A stretch of 64,000 nt of DNA, from positions 257,152,977 to 257,216,976 of the forward strand of contig NC_066580.1 of assembly GCF_024323335.1 (NCBI RefSeq). The letters are read 5' to 3'. The DNA comes from Lathyrus oleraceus (lineage: Eukaryota > Streptophyta > Magnoliopsida > Fabales > Fabaceae). The position numbers and the translations under genes were made by a program. The notes beneath the pieces were generated by a model that was given only the letters and a program-made list of their open reading frames with translations, was not told where the DNA came from and made no database searches. This document shows, one piece after another, positions 32,779 to 44,543 of the stretch; the stretch's first letter is position 1; each line of letters starts with the position of its first letter.

Positions 32779-35609
32779 TGTGACAATGTAATTCCCCACC
32801 ATATTATTATTATTATTAAAAATAGGTATTTTTCATAGCATTTTCACATAGGATGTTACACCTCTCAAAACACACGCACCTGCTATTCATGTAACACTTA
32901 ATTTAAATAAACATGCAATATGATATTTTAATGCATACAATTGCACATAAGATGTTTACATGACATCAATTCATCTGATAATTACTTGGGATGTTTATAT
33001 AACATATAACTTATCTAATATCATGGAACTGGAATCATAAAAACACACACACCCGTTTAAATCCCATATAAAAACTTCATATTATAATTAAAAGCATTGA
33101 ATTGTACGTCTTTGTCAAATGCTCATCGCACAAAAACATAAACATACGAAAGCATACATTGTCTCTCAACGTAAAACAAAGAAAATCACTCCCCGTTGTT
33201 ACATATCAGAGCATAACCAAAACTAAAACAACAAAACTAAAGGAAATAGCTCCAAGAGCTAACTTCCACTCGTAGCAGTGTCTCTACTCATCAGTATCTG
33301 CATGATGCCCATGTAAAGACAACATTCAAACATAAGGGGTAGAAATAACAAACAATAATAATAGACATATACTGCAAGGTAGGATAATAGCACAACACTT
33401 ATACATAATTTCATTCACAGTATATGTCATCACAATCTCACACCCATAGTAATCAATCAATCACACTCACCAATTATGCATATAACTCATCATGCAATTC
33501 AACTAGACAATACAAATCTATGTATATGCATATGGTACCAACTCATTACTCAGTTCTCTCTGGAACTGTATCCCCTCTTCTGAACCCATGAGCCCCCTCT
33601 TGTGAGCTTCGGACAAGCCACTAGTCCCCTCTTTTGAACTAACAGGCATACCTCTTAACACAACTCTTATGACGCATGATCATATCATAAAATCAATGAC
33701 TTAAGACATCTCTTCTGATCCTAACATAAATGCATTGACGTCTCAAGTTACCCCCACTCTGGATTACATCACACCAAAATTACAAAATGCACATTATCAA
33801 TCAACAGTGCAACACAAACATCCTTATAATTCATCTCAACATAATTATATTTCTAATAGTACAACAATTTAATCAACTCATTATGCAAACATAATGATCA
33901 CAACAATTAATCATACATTGTTCCATAAACAACATCAAAACATAAATAACATACAACAACATAGTTTCCCCTTCGAACTACAATCACCACAACAACAATT
34001 ATGCATATTCACATACAAGCATCATAAAACTCAAATATTCATACACCATATACAACCAATTTTATGCATACAAAACATCATCTTTCGTTAATGACATAAC
34101 ATCATCTTTCGTTAATGACATAACATCAACAATTAAATAATTTTTCTAAATAAATTATTTACACCCAACAACCCAATGTAATAATGCAATTAACTAATTA
34201 AGTCACCCAAACACATGCCCAATAGCAGTTAACATGAACCGCACAACAACACAACACATAAAACTTAACTCATCAACAAGAAACACAACCACCGACATTA
34301 CACATTAAGTAAAATAGTATATTCACACAATTAAGTTCACATTCAGACTCTTAAGGCATCACCATGAGATAATACTACGTGTTAGCTTTCCAATGCTTTG
34401 AACCGCTTCTCATTCATAGTTACGGAACTCAAGTTATGATATTTTTTGTTAGGCATAGCAGAAGTCATGAGGGTTGACAGATGTCACCCAAAACTGTGTT
34501 TTTCCCACGACTAGTTTGTCACTAAGTTCTAGAATCCGTGGGTAAATACCCAAACTTTACATTTTTGTGTTTTCCACCATAGAAGCCCTTCCAGACCTCC
34601 GGTTTCGATTTCGTAAAAATCCTGGACTTTAAAACTCGACGTACTACAATTATCTAATGATTAAAACAACAACTTAAGACATATATTTCTCAATTTTCTC
34701 GATAATAATACTAACCCCAAATCTTCAAACTTTCATTAATGGTTGAGAATATTAACAATTTCAAAACAGTAACCACATACAAAGTTATACACGAAAATAC
34801 AAATTAATTCAACCAATAAACATCATAATATAATAGAAACTCAAAATTTCATGAACAACCCAATGACTTATTGGAGGTTAATGATTCCTCTAGGTTATCC
34901 CTCATGTATAAGCCTTATTGAAAGTTATTCTCCCTCTTACCTTAGAATTCTAGCATGCAAGCTCTTGTCCAATGGTTTTCCCCTCATCTTCTAGTTCTAG
35001 GGTTCTCCTGTTGCCTCTTTCTCAAGTTCTGTAAGAATTGAATAAAACCTGCCTATCCCTCAACTTTTAGAATATCTACTTAGGGTTTTCTACATAATTC
35101 TTTTTAATTATGTAATTAGCCCTGAACACTTTTAATTCGTACCATCACCCCAAACTCACATTATTCTATTTTTCTAATTTAACTATTAAACTCATATTAA
35201 TAATCAATTAAATTTTTCATCCAATAGCCTATTTAATATTAAAACTTAATTCTCCATTTAAGTATTTCCTTTATTACCCCTAACTTATTCTCCTAAATAT
35301 CCTCATTGCCCCTTATTTCTCTACTAACTCCAATTTTCTCTATTATATAACTAATTAAATAATTTATGATATGAAGCCAAAAATTTCTATTTTCATTTAT
35401 TTCTAATATTAATTAAAATACTAATATTCTAGTTATTTTCTAATTATTCTACCAAACTCATATACTCTCACCACATCCTACCATTACAACTACACCCCAA
35501 CAACATATATAATCACCAAATTTATTTTAAAGGCACATTAAACACCAAATAATTAATTAAAAATATAAATAATTCAATTGAATTAATTAATCGAATTTGG
35601 GGTGTTACA
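32779..35609 (-). repeat. Complete LTR L3 of the multi-LTR chain (2831 bp)
   Basis: On the minus strand it starts TGTAACACCCCAAATTCGAT (35609) and ends near 32779 in a slightly eroded terminus (...TTGTCACA). It is bordered by I2 on one side and I3 on the other, and serves as the reference copy for L1, L2a, L2b and L4. It keeps the undisturbed site (33525-33545) that L2a lost to the solo Tat LTR. No coding capacity is seen. Confidence 0.8.
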
Positions 35610-35843
35610 ACTCTCCCCCACTTAAAAGATTTTACCCTCGAAAATTTCTTAAGCAACAAAGTCGGATATGACTCTCTCATCTGGCCCTCAAGCTTTCAAA
35701 TCACACATGTACCCTTACAATATCAGTCCACTGAACCAACTCCCCACACCTAAAACATCTTAAAGAAGAGGAAGTTTCTCCCCCACATGTACCCTTACAA
35801 TAACAACCTGGACGAACCGATCGACCTACTCTGATACGACTAA
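35610..35843 (-). other. Short internal domain I3
   Basis: 234 bp. On the minus strand TTAGTCGTATCAGAG (35843 downward) is the primer-binding site, and TTTTAAGTGGGGGAGAGT just before 35609 is the polypurine tract. The block cccccac-tgtacccttacaataac occurs twice. The purine-tract side closely resembles that of the Tekay element at 53500-53532. Confidence 0.8.
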
Positions 35844-36162
35844 TGTAACACCCTAATTCCCTAACACATAATTATAATTAAATCAGGGATTTTTCACAAC
35901 TTTTTTACATAGGATGTTATACCTTTCAAAAACACGCACCTACTGATCATATAATACTTAATTTAAATAAACATGCAAAAAAATATTTTAATGCACACAA
36001 TTTCACTTAGAATGTTTACACGACATTAATTCATCTGATATGTACTTGGGACATTTACAGGACATCCAACTCATCGAATATTATGGCAGCGGAATCATAA
36101 AACAGACATACACACACACACACATACACACACACACACACACACACATCAATATAAATCCC
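35844..36162 (-). repeat. LTR fragment L4, cut by the Tat element
   Basis: On the minus strand it ends GGGTGTTACA at 35844. It matches the first 320 bp of L2a and L3 (taattataattaaatcaggga, ataggatgtta blocks) and stops where the Tat LTR begins at 36163. It includes an AC microsatellite at 36110-36148. Confidence 0.75.
36110..36148. repeat. (AC)n microsatellite
   Basis: About 19 dinucleotides with one interrupting t, inside LTR fragment L4. Confidence 0.95.
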
Positions 36163-39100
36163 TGTAGCGGGGTATTCGTTACCTTTAGATTTATAGACTA
36201 AATCAAAAGTAAATCATACAATTCGAGTCGCCACCGCACTTCTATTTATCCAAAGGACAGTTTAGAAAGCGAACAAAAACCGAGAAGTTTTATCAAATCA
36301 AAAACTAATAAAAATGTCAGAGATCTGGATAAGGGGGTTGGTTATGCAATGGGAAGGTTTTAAGCATCCAAAATATCCTTAGTACTATAAGGGAGCCCTT
36401 TTTGCAAAGTGTATTGTAGATTGGTATTTGTGAAAATATTTGTGCAAACATGATTGGGGAGATGAGAAAAGAATATACAAATTATTTACAATTTGGTGTT
36501 TGAATGGATAAACCCATTGCCTATGTACCATCACAAAGGTAGGATCAAAACCTCGTAGTTCGGGGTAAAAAACTCAAAAGAAGTTGGTGAATTAATTTGT
36601 CAAAAGCCTTAAGGTCTTTTGTTATCAAAGGGAGAAAACTCAACCTAAACCAACAATCCACCATGTGAGGAGAGCTTCAACATACTAGTGAGGTATCCAC
36701 CCTATAATAAGTATGGAAGACTTATAGTCCAATCACTAAGGATAAGGTGAGGTTTACATCAACCACTATGATAACTCAAACCTATGGCTAATATTTATGA
36801 AAAGTTTTTAACAAAGGTGGCCATTGGAACCACAAAAACAATTTGAAGTGAGTTGTATTTACAAGTTAAAAGTAATCACGAAAATGAAGTAAAAGTTGAC
36901 TTAAGGTTCATTCAACATAAGTATAGATGAAAAGAGTTTGAAAAAAATCAAAGGCATATGGCCTAGGTTTCTAGTTTTTAAAACAATGTCAATGTTTGCA
37001 CAAAATGAGTTTGGTCTGGGTTAGAGTGGAGAGAAGAAGAGAAGGGATAGTCCTAAACATGCAAAGATGAGAGAAGAGATAAAATCCTTGGAGTTCCTTC
37101 CTTGAGATCATAAAGATGATTCAAGATGCTCCTTTCCTTTGGACTTAGCAGTTAACTCAAGTAATCAAACAAATATTCAATCAAGCTCCTAGGATCTCCA
37201 TTTGGCTTGTGTCTCTTAACTTGGAAGCTCAAGACAATGTTCCTTCTAACTATCTCAAGTTTGGAATCCCTATCACACAAGAACAAACAATAAAAAAGTT
37301 CACAATGCAATAAGAGGAATGGACAAAGAGTGAGTTTAGATTAGAGATCCTTTCAAGTCAACTTCAAGATTAAGCATTCTAAAGGCATGAGGCCTAGTTG
37401 CTCTTCAATCAATTTTAGCATTCTAAAGGCATGAGGCCTAGTTGCTCTTGAACTCCATTAAGCATAGGTGAGGTCCTAATTCTAAGTCCTTTCTCCTTTT
37501 TGCATTGGGTTCACACAAACAATCACAAAAAACAAACACAAAGCAACAATATATTTACACAATAATGTCCTCAAGGGAGCAAAAGGAAAATGGCATAAAC
37601 ATAAACATGAGCTCAAATGAGCAAAGTGAAAAGGCAATATGAATAAATGAGCAAGAAATTAAATTGCATTAAAGTAAATTGCAAGAATTAAAGGCTTGAA
37701 TTAAAGTTAGTGTTAGTAGTTAATGTTAGTGTGCCATAAGGCAATTTAGCGTTATGTTAAGCAATCGTAAGTGGACTAATGTAGTAGTCACACCTATCTA
37801 AGGCCGGTCAATAAAACTATAGGCAATTAAACACAAGTTAGAGATCATGACTAGTAAGCCAAGCTCCTAAAACTTGCCATGCCAAAAGAAAAGAAGAATG
37901 ACCTTGTATGGATTTTAGGTTTTTTGCTTGACCAAGAAGCAACCTATCTTGGACACAAAGCAATTCACTTGATCTTTGATCAAGTTGAATTTGATTTGGA
38001 TCAAAGAAGGTTAAGCCTCTCATATGTCAAGGCTAACCACAAATCATTAACTCATTGGTCAAAAGAAAAATAAGAAGAAAAGGGATGAAGATGAAATGTA
38101 CAAAATGAAAATTCAAATGACATAACCAAAACACAATGATCAAATGTGAATGGAAACAACATCAATCAATGGTAAACAGAAGTGAAATGAAGATTAGAAG
38201 TCAAGAAAGGTCAAACATATTTTTGGCAATTAAAAGCATTAAAATATAACATAAATGAATTAAAATCTCAAATAAATCTCAAATCAATTAAGAAATTGAT
38301 GAGAATATTTTCATAGACTTATCATGATCCAAATGTGTTAAGAAAATATTTTTGGAATTTTTGAATATCAAAAAGTATTTAAAATGAATTAAAAACTATC
38401 AAAAATGAAATAATTCACAAAAAATATTAAATGGAATCACAAAAATAATTAAAAATCAGATTATGAAACTAGAATTTAAAAGATTTTTTTTGCAATTGGT
38501 CCCATATTTTTGTGATTCCAAATAAAAGAGTTATGAATGTTTGAAAATAAATGGAATAAAAGAAAAATAAAATATAAATTAGAAAATAGGAAAATCAGGA
38601 AGCGTTGGATCCACATTCATTAATTGACGTGGACTATCCAAGGGTCGTGAGGCGCGCGCGCATCGTGATCATTAGTCAACAGCATCACACGTTGGATTAA
38701 AAATAGTAAACATAATGCATGGCCACGATTAAAACGGAGAAGTGAGATCCAAAGGCCATAACTCATCCACGTGGGGACGGTGGTGGAAACCACTGTCTTC
38801 TCCGGTGAGCCAATAGAAACCGGCCACCAGTTGCAAGTTTTGCAACCTCAACCAAACTACACGTGCCTTATACCAAATTAAAGTTGGGGTGATGTACATC
38901 ACCCCTGTAACCTTGGATTATCCTTAAGATCCCTATGGAAGGAGAAATCTGAGATGGAAAATGCAGGTGTTCAATCTGCAGTGCATCAATTCATGAAATT
39001 AAAGCCACCATTGGCTTGCCTCTCACACGAGGACTTCAGAGAACCAAACAAACACAAGAAAATCACATCATATAAGGAGATTCAGATCAAAACAGTTGAG

Positions 39101-40872
39101 ATGTAAACCTTTGAAGTGCAACTTTGATGAGCACGATCCAACCAAACTCTTGATTGCAGCTTGATCTTGAGGTATGGTATGAGTGCAAGGCTTAGGAATT
39201 AGTATTGAAGATCAACTGATTTTGTTGAAATTCAAACTTGAAAAGAGAAATGAAAATTTAAAATTCCTTTGGTGTGAGGTTAGGATTCAATTTCTGCAGA
39301 GCTTTAGGCACCTTCAGATTGATTATTGAATGAAGCAAGCATGCTATTTATAGCTGAAAATGCAAGGCAAGGTGAATGGAATCCGTGTGCATGAAGCTTT
39401 GGGTCCTCCATGCATGGGCCTGTACAGGCGCATGTGAGGCCCAAAAGCTGATGGTTTTGAATGCTAAACACATACCAAATGGAAATGGACTTGTGATTTG
39501 AATGTTAAATGCTTGTGTAAGAAGATTTCATGTGAAATGCATAAATGGTCACAAAAATTCCCCTCTTCGAAAGTCCCATATGGAAAATCCAAACATAGGC
39601 ATGTGGGTAATGGTTGGAAAGGTCTTGACATAAGGAGAAAAAGTTATGTTGGACAAAAATCCATTTGGAGTTTGGAAAATTGTGAAAACTGGCCATGAAG
39701 TTTGATGTACAAAACATGTCTTTGAAAAATTTGCCAAAAATGACCAACTTTAAGCCCTTCTGTTTCAATGATGCAAGCCTCAAATGAAAAAGCCTCCAAC
39801 ATCAAATTTGTACGTATTTTCAAGATAATAAATTTAGACTTATATTTTGCATCATTTGGATTTTTGATGAGAAAGTTATGGGCACTTGAAGTTGGACTTT
39901 TTCAAGATTCAATGCCTTTGGTCCAAAGTGACCTATAATGTTTTGTATTATCACATGTGTTTATTTTAGGATTATGAAATTTTGTCCAACATAACATTTT
40001 AAGAAGACATATTAATATTTCCAATGCAATTGGTTTCACCTCAAAATCATAAAAAATGAAGGAGTTAGGTCCTTGGGAAGTTGACCCAAAATTAGGGCTT
40101 CAGTCAAAATGACCTATAATGTTTTGAAATGAATGATGACCTTCCAAGTTTCAAATGGATTTTTGATGAACATGAAAGTTGTTCATATGGTCTTTAAGAA
40201 CATGTTTTCTCTTGGGGTCATCTTCATTTGACAAACACATCAAAAGTTAGGGCTCAGTGGATTTCAAAATAGTCAAATGACTTGAATGGTCAACTTCTCA
40301 AGTCTAAACTTCAAATCTTGATGAATGAATGATTGAGGATACTCACATAAGCTCATATATGAATAAAATGATTAATGAAAGAACTTCCCTTGATTGAATT
40401 TGATCATAGGTTGAGGTTCCTTCATGAGCAAGGCACAATCAATGCACAAATGAATTAGGGTATCCTTGGGAAACAAGCCTCAAGCCCTTTGGTTTATCTT
40501 TGATCAAAATGGCAAATTGAGATACTTGGGAGACATATATGATGATCAGAAACCTTGTGGACCATTGTCATGCTTGCTCTCATCTTCATCTTGCCACTTC
40601 TTTAAGCATAGAAGCCTCCTAGAAGCCTTGGATCACATGATTGCTTAAGCTTCAAAACAAAAGAGGTTAATGACATATTTTTGTGCTTTTGGTTAGTAGA
40701 CAAAATAAGAAAAGCAATAATATAAAATTCAAGCATGCTTGGTGGTCTCAAACCAACTCACACGATTCCCAACCCTAGGGTAAGGAACCAAGATGCTATG
40801 ATCCTTGAGGCAATGCAATGAGCAATGATATGGTGCCATGAGGGATCTTAGGGTCGAAATTAGGGTCTTACA
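36163..40872 (-). repeat. 3' LTR of the Tat/Ogre-type element (4710 bp)
   Basis: On the minus strand it starts TGTAAGACCCTAATTTCG (40872), just after a purine-rich tract, and ends ...ACCCCGCTACA (36163). The termini match the solo LTR at 11748-14449. It contains a TATA box (39345-39352), a GC-rich patch (gaggcgcgcgcgcatcgtg, about 38650) and a CCACGTGG G-box near 38768. ORFs in it are short and not supported. Confidence 0.88.
39345..39352 (-). promoter_or_regulatory. Probable TATA box of the Tat LTR
   Basis: TATAAATA on the minus strand within tttcagcTATAAATAGcat. The same heptamer flank and TATA occur in the solo LTR at 13259-13267. Confidence 0.65.
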
Positions 40873-40889
40873 GATGCCCCTATTTAAGG
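40873..40889 (-). other. Polypurine tract of the Tat element
   Basis: On the minus strand cttaaataggggcatc directly precedes the LTR start TGTAAGACC. Position and G-run fit plus-strand priming. Confidence 0.65.
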
Positions 40890-41354
40890 TCATTCTAGCC
40901 GGAGATATGAAGGTTAAAATCTTCGTCTCGACGAGGTAAAATAGGCTTAAATAATAACAAAGAGACGAATTTTGGTCCCTAAGAGACCTCATGATACAAA
41001 TGTATGCATGTAAAAGTTAATACTCTGTGGGGAAATATGGCCACAAAGGAAAAGAAATCAGGAGAAACTGAAAGTCCGCGGGAGTATAATATATTTCATA
41101 AGGAAAACTCACTGGGAGATAGAGACTCTGAGGGGATAAAGGGAATAAAATGCGTGAGCAGGCCACGACTTTGCTGGGAGATACGAAGGGATTCCACGAA
41201 AACAAATCGATGGAAAGACTCAAGCTGACGCAAAGATGCAGGTATTGGGGAATATGCCAATACAACAAAACTATCCACAAAGGATACTTCGGATAAACAT
41301 CCAGACTCGGGTGGGGAAATCCACTAATGGACTCAGTTGAGGGATCAACAAATG

Positions 41355-42220
41355 AGGTATTACCGGTTACTGGGTAATAAAACTCGAAAAGAGACATGTG
41401 ATCGCACACCGGCATAAGGGTGAGAGAACAACGCGCTCAGGGAGAAAGAATATCTAAGACCGATATAAGGGTGAGAGATATCAATCATCCGAAACATCTG
41501 AGGAAAACCTAAAAGGGCAAATTTTAACTCTGGAAAATCTGACTCTACAGGGGACAAAAAGTCATAATAGGGAGAAGAAGGAAGGAACACCAGGGATACC
41601 GGTTACTGGGCATATAATAGGTGACCAACCAGGCGTGAATTGGGAACATATCCAAGACACTCATCATCCGAAAAGGAAGGCTGAAAAAGCACATTCGATT
41701 TACAGGATGGACATTCAATTCTGTAAAGAAATGCGAATCTTACTCAACTAGGGAAGAAAAGAGACTTCGACTGAAGAGCGCATGAGATATATTATCTATT
41801 ACCGTCAGAACGTAGATAACATACTTGCATGGAAGATTATCCACAACCGGTTACTGGGTTAATAAAGGATAAATCGACCGAAAGGAAAGGACATCAGGAT
41901 ACCAGTTACTAGGTATATAATGACGACCAATCCAAAGGAGAGACAATCATTACCAATCAAAGGTAAATGAAAGATAACTCGCTGGGGATACATTGACAAG
42001 AGCAATGATCCCGAAGATATATCACCGGTTACTGGGTGGTATACTAAAAAAAATGAAGGAATATCAATACCGAATATTGGATAAAGATAACCAACAAAGA
42101 GGGGATTACATCTACCGGTTACTGGGTTGAAAACCACAGAAATAGGACTTACAACTACCGGTTACTGGGTAGAAGGCCACAGAGTTCACTGGGGAAAGGA
42201 TGAACAATTACTGATTACTG
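41355..42220. repeat. Dispersed ACCGGTTACTGGGT repeats
   Basis: Copies near 41362, 41599, 41847, 41902 (accagttactaggt), 42024, 42113, 42155 and a decayed one near 42210 (tgattactgagca). Most are followed by a-rich text with ataata or aaa. Spacing falls from about 240 bp to about 42 bp. Confidence 0.85.
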
Positions 42221-44298
42221 AGCAGTTGAACAACTAAACCACATGGAATTGCAGGGGAAATAACAAGACAGGAGTCAATCTAGGAACAAGCTAGAAAGAT
42301 ACAATCAAACAAGACCCAACCCAATGAGGATATAACTCAGGGGAGTAATTCCATCCAGATACACAACTGGGGAGGAAACTGAAACAAAAATCATCAACGA
42401 GGACATATCTCAGTGGGGAATATTAGAATGAAAGATAGACACTTTCTGCCTATAGGGCTGACTCTTATATGGAGAGATCAGACACAAACATCTGCTTGGG
42501 GAATAATATTTCACCAATAGCAGGAGATATCAAGCAAAGATATATGGCAAAGAATGCAACATGAATATTTGAATGCTATAATTATGCATGTATATGCGTG
42601 GTTTATGTATGATTAATGCTGACAAACAGTCATATTTAACACAAACAGGTCCAAGAAACAATGGACAGACATCCAGTATAACAATCTCAAAAGAGAAAAG
42701 ACAGGCCCACAGGAGGAAATCCACTCTGGTGGGGAATATCAAATGCCAGGAGGCGCAGACTGCAGTTGGGGATCAAGCAGAGTCGCTATCGGGGACCAAG
42801 ACCACCATTTGGGATCAGAGACCGTTGTTGGGGATCAACCAAAATGTCACAGCTACCAACTGTCAGGGATCTTCCAACAGTTCTCGGGAACATGCAGAGA
42901 TATTGACAAGATCTGTCAGAGAAGAACTCTTCAGGGGATTTTATCAGGCAATAATATGAAATTTTGTGGGGAACAACAACCAACAGAAACACATTAATCA
43001 AGCATTCTCTTCTAACCGCTGAGGAGACATCTCTGCCACCGGGAGAAGGATCAAATCACACTGCTGGGGAAGCTACAGAGTCACCGCCAGGGATTTGCTG
43101 CTTAACAGACAAAAGATCCATCGTAGAGGAAACTCTACTGGGGAACTTATCAAGGAAAGATATGAAACTCTGTGGGGAACATCCACCAAACAGAAGTTCC
43201 AATAATCAACACATTTCCTCTTATATGCTGGAGAGACATCTCTGCTAGGAGGAAAGAGAAACATTGCTCCACTGGGGAAGGAAACAAACGTCTTCAACAC
43301 TAGCTCTGCTAGGACGAAACTAATATCAGGTTTTGATCAGGCAACTCCACTGGGGAAGACTGAAGGTGATCCAACTGGGGAAAGTCTACTATGAGCAACC
43401 CTATTGGGGATGATTTGTAGGCCAACCTTTTGGGGAGAAGCTATAAGTCAACCTGTTGGGGATTTCCACTCATACTGGGAATTCCTGCTCACACTATGGG
43501 AGATTTCCATTTATGCTGAGGGAAAGACCAACTTCCTCGAAAATAGATAGCATATCAATTTTTTATCAATCTATAAGGGATTTTAGGTCAGTCCATGCAA
43601 GGGATGGCAACCCTATAATTGATAAAACACAAATGCTAGACTCAAACTCTCTGGGGATCTGAGGACGAAGGTATACACATCTCCCAAAAGATCAAGGCCA
43701 AAACTCCAGATTCCCTGGGGACTTGATGATGTATCACCTTTCTCTGTGCTTGCTAAGGAGGCAACCTGAAAATTGATGAAAGAGGATACAAATATGCCAT
43801 TCAGATGAACAAATGCCTTACCCTTTTGGAGATCATACTATCCTTGGGAGAGCACTGAGGACATTCCATTTATCCTTTCAGTCATTGCGAATGTTCACTT
43901 TGTTTAAAAATAGTTTATAAAACTTTATTTATTTAAAACAATGATATTTATCAATTAAAACATGCAAACATTTGTTAAACAGAAACAAACAAGAGTGCAA
44001 AGAATTGGATAAAGGCTCAAATTTATTTGATAGAATGGTAGTCCGCAAATGGCGAGACTCTATGGATCCTTACAAATTTGAAATTGGTGATATATATTGG
44101 AAAAAGGGCTACATTGAACATAATGACCGTTTCTCCACCAACTATGAATCGAGTGTATTCGAAGCTTCAGTTGACGATGACTGAGCGAGAATCTTTGACA
44201 GAAGACGGCTTGAAGAACAAAGTCTTGTCAAGATGCAGTTACTTGCCAAATCCCTAATTTTTGCCTAGATTTCCCCAGGGTGAGGTACTCAATCTAGC

Positions 44299-44422
<124 letters not shown>

Positions 44423-44543
44423 TTTTTTATGTCCCTAACTTTTGCCTGGATCGCCCTTTCGGGTTTTCAATCCACCGAGACGCTCATTTTTGCCTAAGCC
44501 GCCCTTTCGGGTTTTCAACTTATCGAGCTATTCTGTTTTTATT

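Noticed and set aside
41004..43300. Multiple ORFs of 60-132 codons on both strands
   Set aside because: They fall in the repeat-rich 3' region of the Tat element, overlap each other in all frames and show no domain.
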